DNA of 64,000 bases, taken from contig NC_014931.1 in NCBI RefSeq assembly GCF_000184745.1, positions 5,394,001 through 5,458,000 of the forward strand, written 5' to 3'. The position numbers and the translations under genes are program-made. The notes beneath the pieces were generated by a model. The model had not been told where the DNA came from and searched no databases. It worked only from the letters and a program-made list of their open reading frames with translations. This document shows, piece by piece, positions 30,555 through 39,459 of this stretch (position 1 is its first letter; every line of letters starts with the position of its first letter). The stretch is from Variovorax paradoxus EPS (lineage in GTDB: Bacteria; Pseudomonadota; Gammaproteobacteria; Burkholderiales; Burkholderiaceae_C).

Positions 30555-32627
30555 TCAATGGGCTTGCGGATTGGTGACCCAGCCCACCGGCTGCAGGGCC
30601 ACGTCGTCGTCGATTTCCTGGTAAGAAAGCACCGTGAGCTGCGGAGCGACCGGCTCCAGCAGCGTCTTCACGTAGCGCCGCACGTCGGCCGAGGCGATGG
30701 CGACCACGCGGTTGGCCGTGGAGCCGAGGATGCGGCGCACCTGCTCGCGAATGTCCTGCGCGACCGCGGGGCTCAGGAGCAACAGGTTGCCGTGGGGCGT
30801 GCGGTCCACCGCCTTGAAGAGGCGCTCCAGCAGGCTCGACTCGAACAGGATCGCCTCGAGCTGGCGGTTGGGTCCGACATAGCGGCTGGTGATGTAGCGC
30901 CCCAGGTGGGCGCGCACCTGCTCGGTGAGCGCGATGCCGTCCTGCTCCTTCGGCGCCCAGATGGTGAGCGCCTCGAAGATGGCGTGCAGATTGCGGATCG
31001 GAATGCCCTCCTGCAGCAGGCGCCGGAGCACCTCGGCGATGCGCTGCGTGGAGGCGGTGCGCGCCACCTCCGCGGCGAGTTCGGGCGCCTCGCGCTGCAC
31101 CGCGTGCAGCAAGCGCTGCACCTCCTGCAAGCCGATGAGTTCCTTCACGCTGCAGCGCACCGCGTGATCGAGGTGAAGCGCAACGATCTCCTCGCCGCGC
31201 CAGGCGGCCAAGCCCGGCTCCGGGTTGCGCACCCACACGACACGGGCGAACGGCCCGAAGGCCTCGCCGACCTCCGCTCCCGCCGGCATGTGCATGCCTG
31301 CCGCGGGGTCCAGCAGCAGCCAGCCGGGCCTGAGCGTGCCGCGCGCCACCGCCACGTCGTGCACCAGCACCTGGTAGTCGTGCTCGGGCAGCGCATCGGA
31401 ATGGCTCAGTTGCAGGCGCGGAAAGATCGGGCCGAGATCGCTCTCGACCGACCGCTTGACCTCGGCGAGGCGGTCGTTGAGGAGGTGGCGGTCGAAGTCC
31501 CTGCGCAACCCCTGCGAAAAACGCAGAGAAAGCGGCGCCGCGATGGCGTTGTCGCCCTCCTGCGCTTCGGCGAACAGGCTGTCGTCGCTGGAGATCCAAT
31601 CGGGCGTTCCGCCGTGGCTGCGCAGCCGCCGCACGGCGAAGCCGCCGCCAAGCAGCACGGCGCCGAGCAGGCCGAACACCCACTTCGGAAAACCCGGCAC
31701 CAGCGCGAAGCTTGCGATCGCGATGCCTGCGATCATGAGCGCGCGCGGGTGCGCCGTGAGTTGTTCGCCGATCTGGCGCGCGAGCTGGGAGTCGCGCTTG
31801 TCGCTCGTGCTCACGCGCGTGATCACGATGCCCGCGGCGATGGAGACCAGCAGCGACGGGATCTGCGACACCATGCCGTCGCCGACCGTGAGGATGGCGT
31901 AGCGCTGCAGCGCGGCGCCCAGGCTCATGTCGCGCATCAGGGTGCCGATGGTCAGCCCCGCCAGGATGTTGATGAGCGCGATCACGATGCTTGCGATCGC
32001 GTCGCCCTTCACGAACTTCATCGCGCCGTCCATCGCGCCATGCAGCTGCGACTCCTGCTCCAGGAGCTGGCGTCGCTTTTGCGCCTGCGCCGAGGACAAG
32101 GCGCCCGCACGCACGTCTGCATCGATGCTCATCTGCTTGCCGGGCATCGCGTCAAGCGCGAACCGCGCGGCAACTTCGGCGACCCGCTCCGACCCCTTGG
32201 CGATGACGATGAACTGGACGATGGCGATGATGAGGAACACCACGCCTCCGACCACCACGTTGTTGCCCACGATGAGCTTGCCGAAGGTGTCGATGATGTT
32301 GCCCGCATGCGCGTGCAGCAGGATCAGCTTGGTCGATGCGATGTTCAGCGCCAGGCGAAAGAGCGTGGTGAAAAGCAGCAGCGACGGAAAGGTCGACAGC
32401 GACAGCGCCGAAGGCACGTACATCGCCACGATCAGGAGCACCAGGCTGATTGCAAGGTTGGCCGCGATCAGCAGGTCGAGCAGCGCCGTGGGCAGCGGCA
32501 GCACGAACAGCGCCACCACCACCACGAGCAGTCCGGCGAGCAGCAAGTCGTTGTAGCGGCCCGCGTTGCTGGCGAGCTCGCGCCATCGGCTGCCGCCTTG
32601 TCGATCGGGTCGCGGATTCCTTGCCAT
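30555..32627 (-). CDS. sctV: T3SS export-gate protein SctV (HrcV/YscV)
   Basis: This 690-residue FHIPEP-family protein has about seven to eight N-terminal membrane helices (about 25-335) and a cytoplasmic domain that forms the nonameric ring docking chaperone-substrate complexes. Diagnostic parts are SLSTFPSLLLFTTLFRLALN, RFALDAMPGKQMSIDADVRA and VGDGMVSQIPSLLVSIAAGI. It is the first gene of the long minus-strand operon and is transcribed away from sctQ. Length is typical for HrcV. Confidence 0.97.
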   Translation of the reverse strand: MARNPRPDRQGGSRWRELASNAGRYNDLLLAGLLVVVVALFVLPLPTALLDLLIAANLAISLVLLIVAMYVPSALSLSTFPSLLLFTTLFRLALNIASTKLILLHAHAGNIIDTFGKLIVGNNVVVGGVVFLIIAIVQFIVIAKGSERVAEVAARFALDAMPGKQMSIDADVRAGALSSAQAQKRRQLLEQESQLHGAMDGAMKFVKGDAIASIVIALINILAGLTIGTLMRDMSLGAALQRYAILTVGDGMVSQIPSLLVSIAAGIVITRVSTSDKRDSQLARQIGEQLTAHPRALMIAGIAIASFALVPGFPKWVFGLLGAVLLGGGFAVRRLRSHGGTPDWISSDDSLFAEAQEGDNAIAAPLSLRFSQGLRRDFDRHLLNDRLAEVKRSVESDLGPIFPRLQLSHSDALPEHDYQVLVHDVAVARGTLRPGWLLLDPAAGMHMPAGAEVGEAFGPFARVVWVRNPEPGLAAWRGEEIVALHLDHAVRCSVKELIGLQEVQRLLHAVQREAPELAAEVARTASTQRIAEVLRRLLQEGIPIRNLHAIFEALTIWAPKEQDGIALTEQVRAHLGRYITSRYVGPNRQLEAILFESSLLERLFKAVDRTPHGNLLLLSPAVAQDIREQVRRILGSTANRVVAIASADVRRYVKTLLEPVAPQLTVLSYQEIDDDVALQPVGWVTNPQAH

Positions 32628-32906
32628 GCCGTGTGCTTCGTACTTTCAGAAGTTCGTTGTGTGCCGGTGAAAACGCTGCGAACTTCGCACTTAAGCGGCG
32701 ATGCGAAACACAGCGTTGGGCGACGGACTCTAAGTGGCGATCTCAGGCTGGGGCAACCACGAGTTTTCGTAGGAAAGGTGTGCCTTGGGTGTTTTCCTCA
32801 CTACGTGTTTGCGTACTTTTCCGAGCAGGTTTCGCTCGCTAAGCTGGCCGCCCGATAAGACGTAGATGCACGGCTTCGATCCGGTTGCAGCGAAAGGTAT
32901 TCATCT
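32628..32906. promoter_or_regulatory. Divergent promoter region between sctV and sctQ
   Basis: These 279 bases must carry the promoters for both halves of the T3SS cluster and are more AT-rich than the genes. On the sctV strand there are two TTCGC motifs 25 bp apart (complement of 32678-32682 and 32703-32707). The plant-inducible-promoter box of HrpX/HrpB-regulated genes needs TTCGB-N15-TTCGB, so the spacing is wrong. No clear sigma-54 (hrp box of HrpL type) pattern is seen. The regulator is therefore not identified. Confidence 0.5.
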
Positions 32907-34046
32907 GTGAACGCAAGCGTGCATGCGTCCTCGAACGTCGAGGCCATCACCGACCTCGGAGACGCGCCCGCGTTGCCCCGGTCGGATGCCGGCTCGGTCC
33001 GCGCCATCAACAGGCTCTACGCGAGCCTGCACGCGCGTGAGTTCGCGATCGCGGGTGCCACCTACAGGCTGCACTGGCTGCACCAGCCCGTCCTCTCGCA
33101 CGCCATGCGTGACAGCTATCGCTTCCGGCTGGGCACGCAGATCGGTCACCTCGGACTCGAGCGGCAGGCGGTGCAGTTGCTGCTGGCCGAGCACCGCATC
33201 GAAAGCCTGCCTGCGGGGCTGCGCTACATCCTTCTTGCGGATGCGCTGCATCCGTTGATCGACCGCCTGGAGAAGACGCTTCGACTGCACTTCGAGTGGC
33301 AACCGATGGACGCGGAGGCTGCCGCGCTGCGCCATGCGAACAAGTTCGTCTGCGATGCCGAGCGCGCGGCGTTTTTCTCGGCGGTACCCGCGGCCGGCGG
33401 AACTTCCCTGGATGGCTTCGTGCAATTCGAGGACGCCGAAGGATTCGAACTGCTCGCCGCTCAGAGTGCCGGACCGAGCGACGCGCCGAAGGCCGCAACC
33501 CTCGATGCGGCGACGGCCGCCGCGCGCTTCGACGCGCTGCGCGTTCCGCTCGACTTCCGCATCGGCAGCACGCCGATCCAGCTGCGCGAACTGCGCACCA
33601 TCCGTCCTGGCGACATCGTCGGCATCGAGCAGTGGACACCGCTGGATGCCGCGATCGTGGTGAGCGCGCAGATCGGCCGCCGCGCCGGCTTTCGTCTCTT
33701 CGCCTTCGCGGAAGGCTCCCGAATCACCATTCAGCAATCCCTGCACAGCGCCATGAAACAAGACCCCGCCGCGCCCATTGCCGCCGCCGAATCCGGCGCC
33801 AGCCTTCCGATCGACCGGCTTGACGCCCTGGAGGTGATGCTGCGCTTCGAAGTGGGAGACATCGAACTCTCGCTCGGCGAGCTAAAGGCCCTGCGCCCGG
33901 GCCATGTCTTTGACCTGGGGCAGCCGCTCAACCGCAGCCCGATCCGCATCCTTGCGCACGGCAATGTGCTTGGAAAGGGCTACCTGGTGGCCGTGGGCGA
34001 TCGACTCGGGGTGCGCGTGTCGGAGTTCGCGCCCGGCGAGGTCTGA
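32907..34046 (+). CDS. sctQ: T3SS sorting-platform (C-ring) protein SctQ (HrcQ)
   Basis: This 379-residue protein has a variable N-terminal part (1-210) and two SpoA domains: about 212-275 (VPLDFRIGSTPIQLRELRTI, then PGDIVGIEQW) and about 308-376 (LEVMLRFEVGDIELSLGELK, then LRPGHVFDLGQPLN). Both SpoA domains lie in one uninterrupted gene, as in Xanthomonas HrcQ and unlike the split hrcQA/hrcQB of Pseudomonas. It builds the cytoplasmic pods that select substrates. The start is a GTG at 32907 with AAAGG upstream. sctR follows after 17 nt. Confidence 0.93.
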   Translation: MNASVHASSNVEAITDLGDAPALPRSDAGSVRAINRLYASLHAREFAIAGATYRLHWLHQPVLSHAMRDSYRFRLGTQIGHLGLERQAVQLLLAEHRIESLPAGLRYILLADALHPLIDRLEKTLRLHFEWQPMDAEAAALRHANKFVCDAERAAFFSAVPAAGGTSLDGFVQFEDAEGFELLAAQSAGPSDAPKAATLDAATAAARFDALRVPLDFRIGSTPIQLRELRTIRPGDIVGIEQWTPLDAAIVVSAQIGRRAGFRLFAFAEGSRITIQQSLHSAMKQDPAAPIAAAESGASLPIDRLDALEVMLRFEVGDIELSLGELKALRPGHVFDLGQPLNRSPIRILAHGNVLGKGYLVAVGDRLGVRVSEFAPGEV

Positions 34047-34063
34047 GCCCCAAGGGCACGCAT

Positions 34064-34723
34064 ATGCAAGGAGCCATTCCCGAACCGATCACCATCGTCG
34101 CGCTGATCCTGGCCCTCGGGGTCACATCGTTCGCGGCACTGATGGTGACAAGCTACACCAAGCTCATCATCGTCTTCGGCCTGCTGCGCACGGCGCTCGG
34201 GCTGCAGCAGACGCCACCGAACATGGTGCTCAACGGCATCGCGATCATCCTGTCGGTCTACATCATGGCGCCCGTGGGCATGGAGGTGGGCGACGCTCTG
34301 CGCAACCGCACGCTCGGCCAGAAGGGCGAGGGGTTGAACGACATCGTGGCGGTGATCGACGCGGCCAAGGTGCCGTTGAAGGAGTTCCTGCAGAAGCACA
34401 CGCGCGAGCGCGAGCGCCAGTTCTTCCTGAAGTCCGCATCGAGCATGTGGCCGCAGGCCCGCGCCGCCCAATTGCAGCCCGACGACTTCATGGTGCTGGT
34501 GCCGAGCTTCACGCTCAGCGAGCTCACGCGCGCGTTCCAGATCGGCTTCGTCATCTACCTGGTGTTCGTCGTCGTGGACCTGATCGTGGCGACCGTGCTG
34601 CTCGCGCTGGGCATGTCGATGATCGCGCCCACGACCATCTCGCTGCCCTTCAAGCTGCTGCTGTTCGTGATGCTGGACGGATGGACCCGGCTGGTTCACG
34701 GGCTGGTGCTGTCGTACCGGTGA
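34064..34723 (+). CDS. sctR: T3SS export-apparatus protein SctR (HrcR/YscR)
   Basis: This 219-residue FliP/SctR membrane protein has the family signatures SYTKLIIVFGLLRTALGLQQ, PPNMVLNGIAIILSVYIMAP and, near the end, PTTISLPFKLLLFVMLDGW. Five copies form the core of the gate. A short hydrophobic start lacks a cleavable signal. It completes the SctRSTUV set in this window. It is the last gene of the plus-strand pair; the next gene converges after 88 nt. Confidence 0.96.
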   Translation: MQGAIPEPITIVALILALGVTSFAALMVTSYTKLIIVFGLLRTALGLQQTPPNMVLNGIAIILSVYIMAPVGMEVGDALRNRTLGQKGEGLNDIVAVIDAAKVPLKEFLQKHTRERERQFFLKSASSMWPQARAAQLQPDDFMVLVPSFTLSELTRAFQIGFVIYLVFVVVDLIVATVLLALGMSMIAPTTISLPFKLLLFVMLDGWTRLVHGLVLSYR

Positions 34724-34811
34724 CGAGCTTGTCGGCGAGCCGGGTGCACGCGGCTTCGGCACTGAACCTGTGGACGTGCGCGTCCATTCCCGAAAAGCCT
34801 GGGATCGAAAG

Positions 34812-35630
34812 TCAGTCGAGGCTCTGAACGACGGCACGGCCCCGGTTCATCACGTGGCGCGTGCGGTCGTCGGAGGGGAACCAGAGTTCGATGCGCAGCG
34901 ACGATGAATTGATGTCATGAGGCATGCCGAACGCGCTTTGGAAGGTCGAGAAGTTCAGCTCTCCGTGAGGCGTATCGAAGCACATCTCGGCGCTCGGCGC
35001 CGCGATACCCAAGACCCCCGACGGAACGGGCAGCTTGCCGTAGCGCCTCTGCAACGACTCAGCCAGCCGCTCGACGCGTGGGCACAGGGCGGGCCGTATC
35101 CAGCTCTCGGTCTGCAACTGCAGCAACAGCGCCGCGCCGACCTGCGTTGCGTTGCGGGCCCGGGACAGCAGGCCGTCCTCGTGGGAGAGGCAGTGGATCA
35201 TGTCCATGCCCTCGAAGACGTTGTCGATGACTTCGCAGTACGCGGGCATCACCATCGAACAGAGCCACTTGCCGCTGCGGTTCACAGCCAGCGCACGCCA
35301 GTCGGGATCGAACACGATGCCCGGCAGGGGGTTATGCAGTTGAATCATCCGCTGCAGGGCGGGCTCGGTCGCGTCGGGTCCGGCGGTCCATGCGGACGCG
35401 GTCTCCGCGGCAACGGTGGTGAAACCGGCCATCGTCAGCGCGGCGTTGCGAATCGATGCAGGTGCATCGACTGCCTCCATCCAGGCCAACAGCATTTCCC
35501 GGCTCGCCGCTGCACGGCCCGTTTCCACGAAGCTCACATGGCGCTGCGAGACTTCAAGGCGCAGCGCAAGTTCGAGTTGAGACATTTTCGAACTCGTCCG
35601 GGTATGGCGCAGCAGCAGCGGCAGAGTCAT
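34812..35630 (-). CDS. XRE-family transcriptional regulator with MmyB-like ligand-binding domain
   Basis: This 272-residue protein has an N-terminal helix-turn-helix (about 7-62: RTSSKMSQLELALRLEVSQR, then HVSFVETGRAAASREML) and a C-terminal region with NPLPGIVFDPDWRALAVNR and, near the end, LNFSTFQSAFGMPHDI. This pairing is typical of the HTH plus MmyB-like (MLTR) ligand-binding family, thought to sense small hydrophobic ligands. The ATG at 35630 puts the HTH near the start; the frame stays open further upstream. It sits between sctR and a LuxR gene. Regulation of the T3SS is only an inference from position. Confidence 0.8.
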   Translation of the reverse strand: MTLPLLLRHTRTSSKMSQLELALRLEVSQRHVSFVETGRAAASREMLLAWMEAVDAPASIRNAALTMAGFTTVAAETASAWTAGPDATEPALQRMIQLHNPLPGIVFDPDWRALAVNRSGKWLCSMVMPAYCEVIDNVFEGMDMIHCLSHEDGLLSRARNATQVGAALLLQLQTESWIRPALCPRVERLAESLQRRYGKLPVPSGVLGIAAPSAEMCFDTPHGELNFSTFQSAFGMPHDINSSSLRIELWFPSDDRTRHVMNRGRAVVQSLD

Positions 35631-35990
35631 GGCTTCGGGTCCGTAAAGAGCGAACCGGAGATTGAACACGAACCGCGCACGACCTGCTTGCCTTGCGAGA
35701 AACGATGGGCAGTAATCCGGGTAACAGATGGCTTCCACAGCGTAGCGCACCCGTTGCGGCAGACTGCGCTACGAAAATTCGTAGTTGCCGCCGCGCCACC
35801 ATGCATGAAATGCGATGTACTGAAAAAAGTGCGGCAGGGGTTTGCATCAAAGCGCGAGAGAGAGGCCGGCGCAGCGCCCGCTGGCCCGGCACCTTGGTCC
35901 GTTCACGCGTCAGCGCCGCATGCCGGCCATTTGCCTCGAAGCATCATCCATGGCGCCATCCAGTGCACGCACTCGCCAGTTCTTATGAAC
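35631..35990. other. Intergenic region upstream of the XRE regulator
   Basis: These 360 bases hold the nested dyads at 35741-35784 and the leader of the XRE gene. No small gene is convincing. Confidence 0.5.
35741..35784. promoter_or_regulatory. Nested inverted repeats, candidate operator
   Basis: CGTAGCGCA (35741-35749) is repeated inverted as TGCGCTACG (35765-35773) with a 15-nt spacer. The right arm overlaps a second dyad CTACGAAAATTCGTAG (35769-35784, 7-bp arms). The site lies about 110-155 bp upstream of the XRE regulator start, suitable for autoregulation, or for binding by the neighbouring LuxR protein. Confidence 0.5.
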
Positions 35991-36881
35991 CTAGGCGCAT
36001 CCAGCATCGGCCGCCTGCCATCCCGCATCCTGAACCGCATTGGCCAGTTGCAGACGATTGCGGACGGCAAAGCGTCGGCGGAGTTGCCGCATGTGATAGT
36101 CGACGGCATGCGCCGAAACACTCAAACGCTGCGCAATTTCCTTGTCGCTCAAGCCGTGCAGCAAATGGGCCAGGATGCGTTGCTGCATAGGCGACAAGTG
36201 CGCGCCCTCTGGGGGGCGGGCGGCATGCTGAAGACTTGAGAGGCTTGCTTGCGCATCGACTTCACTGGGAGTGAGTTCATGACGAGCGAGGAACTCATGG
36301 ACACTGAATCCGAGCATCAGTGCCTGGCCCGCGATTTCACTCGATATCCAGTCGCGCCCGCTGCGCTGCGACTGCACGCCGATCACCGCATGCTCATTGG
36401 AATTCTTGAGCGATGCAACGCGGAACAGCATGCCGCTGTGCATTCCGCATGCGCGCATGTCGTCCAGAAAAACCTGCTGCTGCGCACACGCAGTGCCGGC
36501 CGCGGCGATTGCCTCGATTTGTTCAAGGTCCCAGGTGAGCGGCAAGCTCGACAGGGGCGTCTCTTGATGCCTGGGATCCACCTGCATATGGTTGCTTGCG
36601 AAATACCGCTGCACCCATTCGGCATTCGCGTAGGCCGTGAAGAAGCTTTGCGTGCGCACACGACCCCCCACGAGCGAGACAGTGCCGTAGCTCAGCCAGT
36701 CGAAGCCCATCGAGCCAAGCATGCCGCGGACCATTCGCTGCCGCGCTTCGGGTGCGCGCGCGCGCAGGAGTTCGCCGACGAGGCCGCTCGCCTCGGCACC
36801 GAACGGCTGCGGGTCGAGCGGACGAAGCGCGGACTCGTCATAGAGCCGTGGCGGCGCACCGACTGCTTCGGGCTCGCACAT
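35991..36881 (-). CDS. LuxR-family regulator with autoinducer-binding domain
   Basis: This 296-residue protein (from the ATG at 36881) has an acyl-homoserine-lactone-binding domain with W89, Y93, D102 and W117 (spacings 4, 9, 15 as in LasR) and a C-terminal HTH (about 228-285: LSPMQQRILAHLLHGLSDKE, then IAQRLSVSAHAVDYHM). The start is uncertain: an upstream ATG at 36953 and an open frame to 37073 would add up to 64 residues. It is a paralogue of the regulator at 1-608. No synthase gene is adjacent, so it behaves as a LuxR solo within this window. Control of the T3SS is inferred. Confidence 0.88.
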   Translation of the reverse strand: MCEPEAVGAPPRLYDESALRPLDPQPFGAEASGLVGELLRARAPEARQRMVRGMLGSMGFDWLSYGTVSLVGGRVRTQSFFTAYANAEWVQRYFASNHMQVDPRHQETPLSSLPLTWDLEQIEAIAAAGTACAQQQVFLDDMRACGMHSGMLFRVASLKNSNEHAVIGVQSQRSGRDWISSEIAGQALMLGFSVHEFLARHELTPSEVDAQASLSSLQHAARPPEGAHLSPMQQRILAHLLHGLSDKEIAQRLSVSAHAVDYHMRQLRRRFAVRNRLQLANAVQDAGWQAADAGCA

Positions 36882-37399
36882 AGCGTGCCGTTCTTGAGCG
36901 ATCGCCTGGGACAGCGACGCGCGCACGGCGTAGTGAAGAAGAGCTGACAGCATGACAATGAAACCCGAAGCACGCTCTGCGTGAAGTGAATTCGCCTCAT
37001 GTGGAAAACATGTGGCCGAAGCTCGACGGTTTGTGCCGATGATTTTGCAGAGCCGTGACTGCAATCGGTCCATCTTGCCGACGGCTGCCGGCCCCGTCGA
37101 TTACCTGACTGGTAAAGCCCAGGCTTCCGCTTTCAGCCTCTTTGCGAACTTGCGTGCTACGCGGCCGTGGGCCTGCGCAATTTGATCCGGACAGTCGACG
37201 GCGACGCCTAGTCCATCGCTCACGCGGATCGTGCTGCCCGCCATCGCTGGGCAAGCTGGCTGTCGCGGATCGGAGAAGCGAAGCTCATCCGTTCGATGTT
37301 GCGCTCTTGAACCGGCACCGGCCCTGGCACCGGCGTGTTGTGCACCAGTGATGCGCTATGACTAACATAGCAAATCACTCAATGCTGGCGTGGAATTAT
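36882..37399. other. Intergenic region between the LuxR gene and the CAU tRNA
   Basis: These 518 bases hold the possible upstream start sites of the LuxR gene and the dyad at 37101-37115. I see no other gene. It marks the junction between the accessory block and core genes. Confidence 0.5.
37101..37115. promoter_or_regulatory. Short dyad upstream of LuxR gene
   Basis: TTACC-TGACT-GGTAA is a 5-bp inverted repeat with a 5-nt spacer, about 220 bp upstream of the chosen LuxR start. It is shorter than a classical 20-bp lux box and is offered only as a candidate operator. Confidence 0.3.
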
Positions 37400-37476
<77 letters not shown>

Positions 37477-37507
37477 ACTGGGCCACGATTCTATTCGCCG
37501 CCGCGGC

Positions 37508-38515
37508 CTACTTGCGGTGGCTCAGCGCATTGCTCACCAGCCGCGACGTGATGTCGACGATCTGGATCATCCGCTCGTAGGGCATGCGCGTCGGTCCGAT
37601 CACGCCCAGCGTGCCCACCACCTGCCCGTCGACCTCATAGTTGGCGCTGACGATGGAGAGCTCCTCGAACGGCACTACCTGGCTTTCACCACCGATGAAG
37701 ATGCGCACGCCCTCGGCCTTGCTCGACACATCGAGCAGGCGCATCAACTGCGCCTTCTGCTCGAAGAGTTCGAAGGCCCGGCGCAGTTGGCCCATGTCGC
37801 TGGAGAAGTCGGTCACCGCCAGCAGGTTGCGCTCACCGGAGATCACGACGTCGTCTTCCTGCGCCTCGGTCAGCACTTCGGAACTCACCTGGACCGCTGC
37901 CTGCATCAGCGCTGCAATTTCGCCGCGCAGCTTCTCGACCTCGGACTGCAGGCGATCGCGCACCTGTTCGATCGTGAGACCCGCGTAGTGCGCGTTGATG
38001 TAGTTGGAGGCCTCGACCAACTGCGACTGCGAATAGTCGGCCTCTGGAAAGATCACCCGGTTCTGCACATCGCCATCGGGCGAGACGATGATCACGAGCA
38101 GCCGGTTCTCGGACAACCGCAGGAATTCGATCTGCTTGAACACCGAGGCGCGGCGGGGCGCCATCACGACGCCGACGAACTGCGACAGGTTCGACAGGAT
38201 GTTCGCCGCGTTGGCGATCACCTTCTGCGGCTGGTCGGGCGCGAGGCTCGGCGTGCTCATCTGCTCGCGCTGCGCGGTCAGCATGGTGTCCACGAACAGG
38301 CGGTAGCCGCGATGGGTCGGGATACGGCCGGCCGAGGTGTGCGGGCTGGCAATGAGCCCCAGCGCCTCGAGGTCGGACATGACGTTGCGGATGGTTGCGG
38401 GCGACAGATCCAGCCCCGAAGAACGCGACAACGTGCGTGACCCGACGGGTTGCCCGTCGGCGATGTAGCGCTCGACGAGCGTCTTGAGCAGCAACTTGGC
38501 ACGGTCGTCCAGCAT
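37508..38515 (-). CDS. hrcA: Heat-inducible transcription repressor HrcA
   Basis: This 335-residue protein has a winged-helix N-terminus ([20 protein letters not shown], then [18 protein letters not shown] and [20 protein letters not shown]) and the HrcA GAF-like domain ending with [20 protein letters not shown]. HrcA binds CIRCE operators ahead of groE/dnaK genes. No CIRCE element is seen in this window. It diverges from nadK with a 31-bp gap. Confidence 0.97.
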   Translation of the reverse strand: MLDDRAKLLLKTLVERYIADGQPVGSRTLSRSSGLDLSPATIRNVMSDLEALGLIASPHTSAGRIPTHRGYRLFVDTMLTAQREQMSTPSLAPDQPQKVIANAANILSNLSQFVGVVMAPRRASVFKQIEFLRLSENRLLVIIVSPDGDVQNRVIFPEADYSQSQLVEASNYINAHYAGLTIEQVRDRLQSEVEKLRGEIAALMQAAVQVSSEVLTEAQEDDVVISGERNLLAVTDFSSDMGQLRRAFELFEQKAQLMRLLDVSSKAEGVRIFIGGESQVVPFEELSIVSANYEVDGQVVGTLGVIGPTRMPYERMIQIVDITSRLVSNALSHRK

Positions 38516-38546
38516 TGCAAGATTTTAGTGTTGTAATTTGTGAGAT

Positions 38547-39458
38547 ATGACCTCTCGCTTCCGTCACGTCGCCCTGATCGGCAAATACCAGGCTTCCGGC
38601 GCCAGAGCGCAGGCGGATGCGCGCGACGGCGTCATGGAGACCATCGGCACCTTCCTGGAATCGCAGGGTTGCAAGGTCTTCGTCGAACGTTCGACCTGCG
38701 ATGAGGTGGACGCCGACGCCCCCGCCCATCCACGCTACGAAGCCCTGTCGGTCGAAGAAATCGGCCAGCGCTGCGACCTCGGCCTCGTGGTCGGCGGCGA
38801 CGGCACCATGCTGGGCATCGGAAGGCAGCTCGCCAGCTACGGCATCCCGCTGATCGGCATCAACCGTGGGCGGCTCGGCTTCATCACCGACATTCCGCTC
38901 GACAACTTCCAGGCCACCCTCATTCCGATGCTGGCCGGCGAATACGAGGAAGACCACCGCAGCCTGATGCACGCGCAGGTCATGCGCGACGGCGTCTCGG
39001 TGTTCGACGCGCTCGCCATGAACGACGTGGTGGTCAATCGCGGCGCGACCTCGGGCATGGTCGAACTGCGCGTGTCGGTGGGCAGCCATTTCGTGGCCAA
39101 CCAGCGCGCCGACGGCCTGATCATCGCGACGCCCACCGGATCGACCGCCTATGCGCTGTCGGCCGGCGGGCCCCTGCTTCATCCGGCGGTGCCCGGATGG
39201 GTGCTGGTGCCGATCGCGCCGCACACGCTCTCGAACCGCCCGGTGCTGTTGCCCGACGCCGACGAGATCGTGATCGAGCTGGTCGGCGGGCGCGACGCCA
39301 GTGCCAATTTCGACATGCAGTCATTGGCCTCGCTCGCGATCGGCGACCGCGTGGTGGTGCGCCGCTCCGACTTTCGGGTGCGCTTCCTGCACCCGCGGGG
39401 CTGGAGCTATTTCGACACGTTGCGCAAAAAACTTCATTGGAACGAAGGGGGCTCCTGA
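38547..39458 (+). CDS. nadK: NAD kinase
   Basis: This 303-residue protein phosphorylates NAD to NADP. Typical motifs are [40 protein letters not shown] and [18 protein letters not shown]. It starts with an ATG at 38547 and is followed within 1 nt by recN. The pairing hrcA-nadK-recN is common in Burkholderiales and many other proteobacteria. Confidence 0.97.
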   Translation: MTSRFRHVALIGKYQASGARAQADARDGVMETIGTFLESQGCKVFVERSTCDEVDADAPAHPRYEALSVEEIGQRCDLGLVVGGDGTMLGIGRQLASYGIPLIGINRGRLGFITDIPLDNFQATLIPMLAGEYEEDHRSLMHAQVMRDGVSVFDALAMNDVVVNRGATSGMVELRVSVGSHFVANQRADGLIIATPTGSTAYALSAGGPLLHPAVPGWVLVPIAPHTLSNRPVLLPDADEIVIELVGGRDASANFDMQSLASLAIGDRVVVRRSDFRVRFLHPRGWSYFDTLRKKLHWNEGGS

Positions 39459-39459
39459 C

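Noticed and set aside
28411..31683. A 1,090-residue frame for sctC starting at 31683
   Set aside because: Only the part from ATG 30252 has secretin sequence and a signal peptide; the upstream part overlaps sctV in another frame.
32678..32707. Tandem TTCGC motifs on the sctV strand as a PIP/hrpII box
   Set aside because: Spacing is 20 nt between motifs instead of 15 (or 16 for the TTCG form), so it does not fit the known box.
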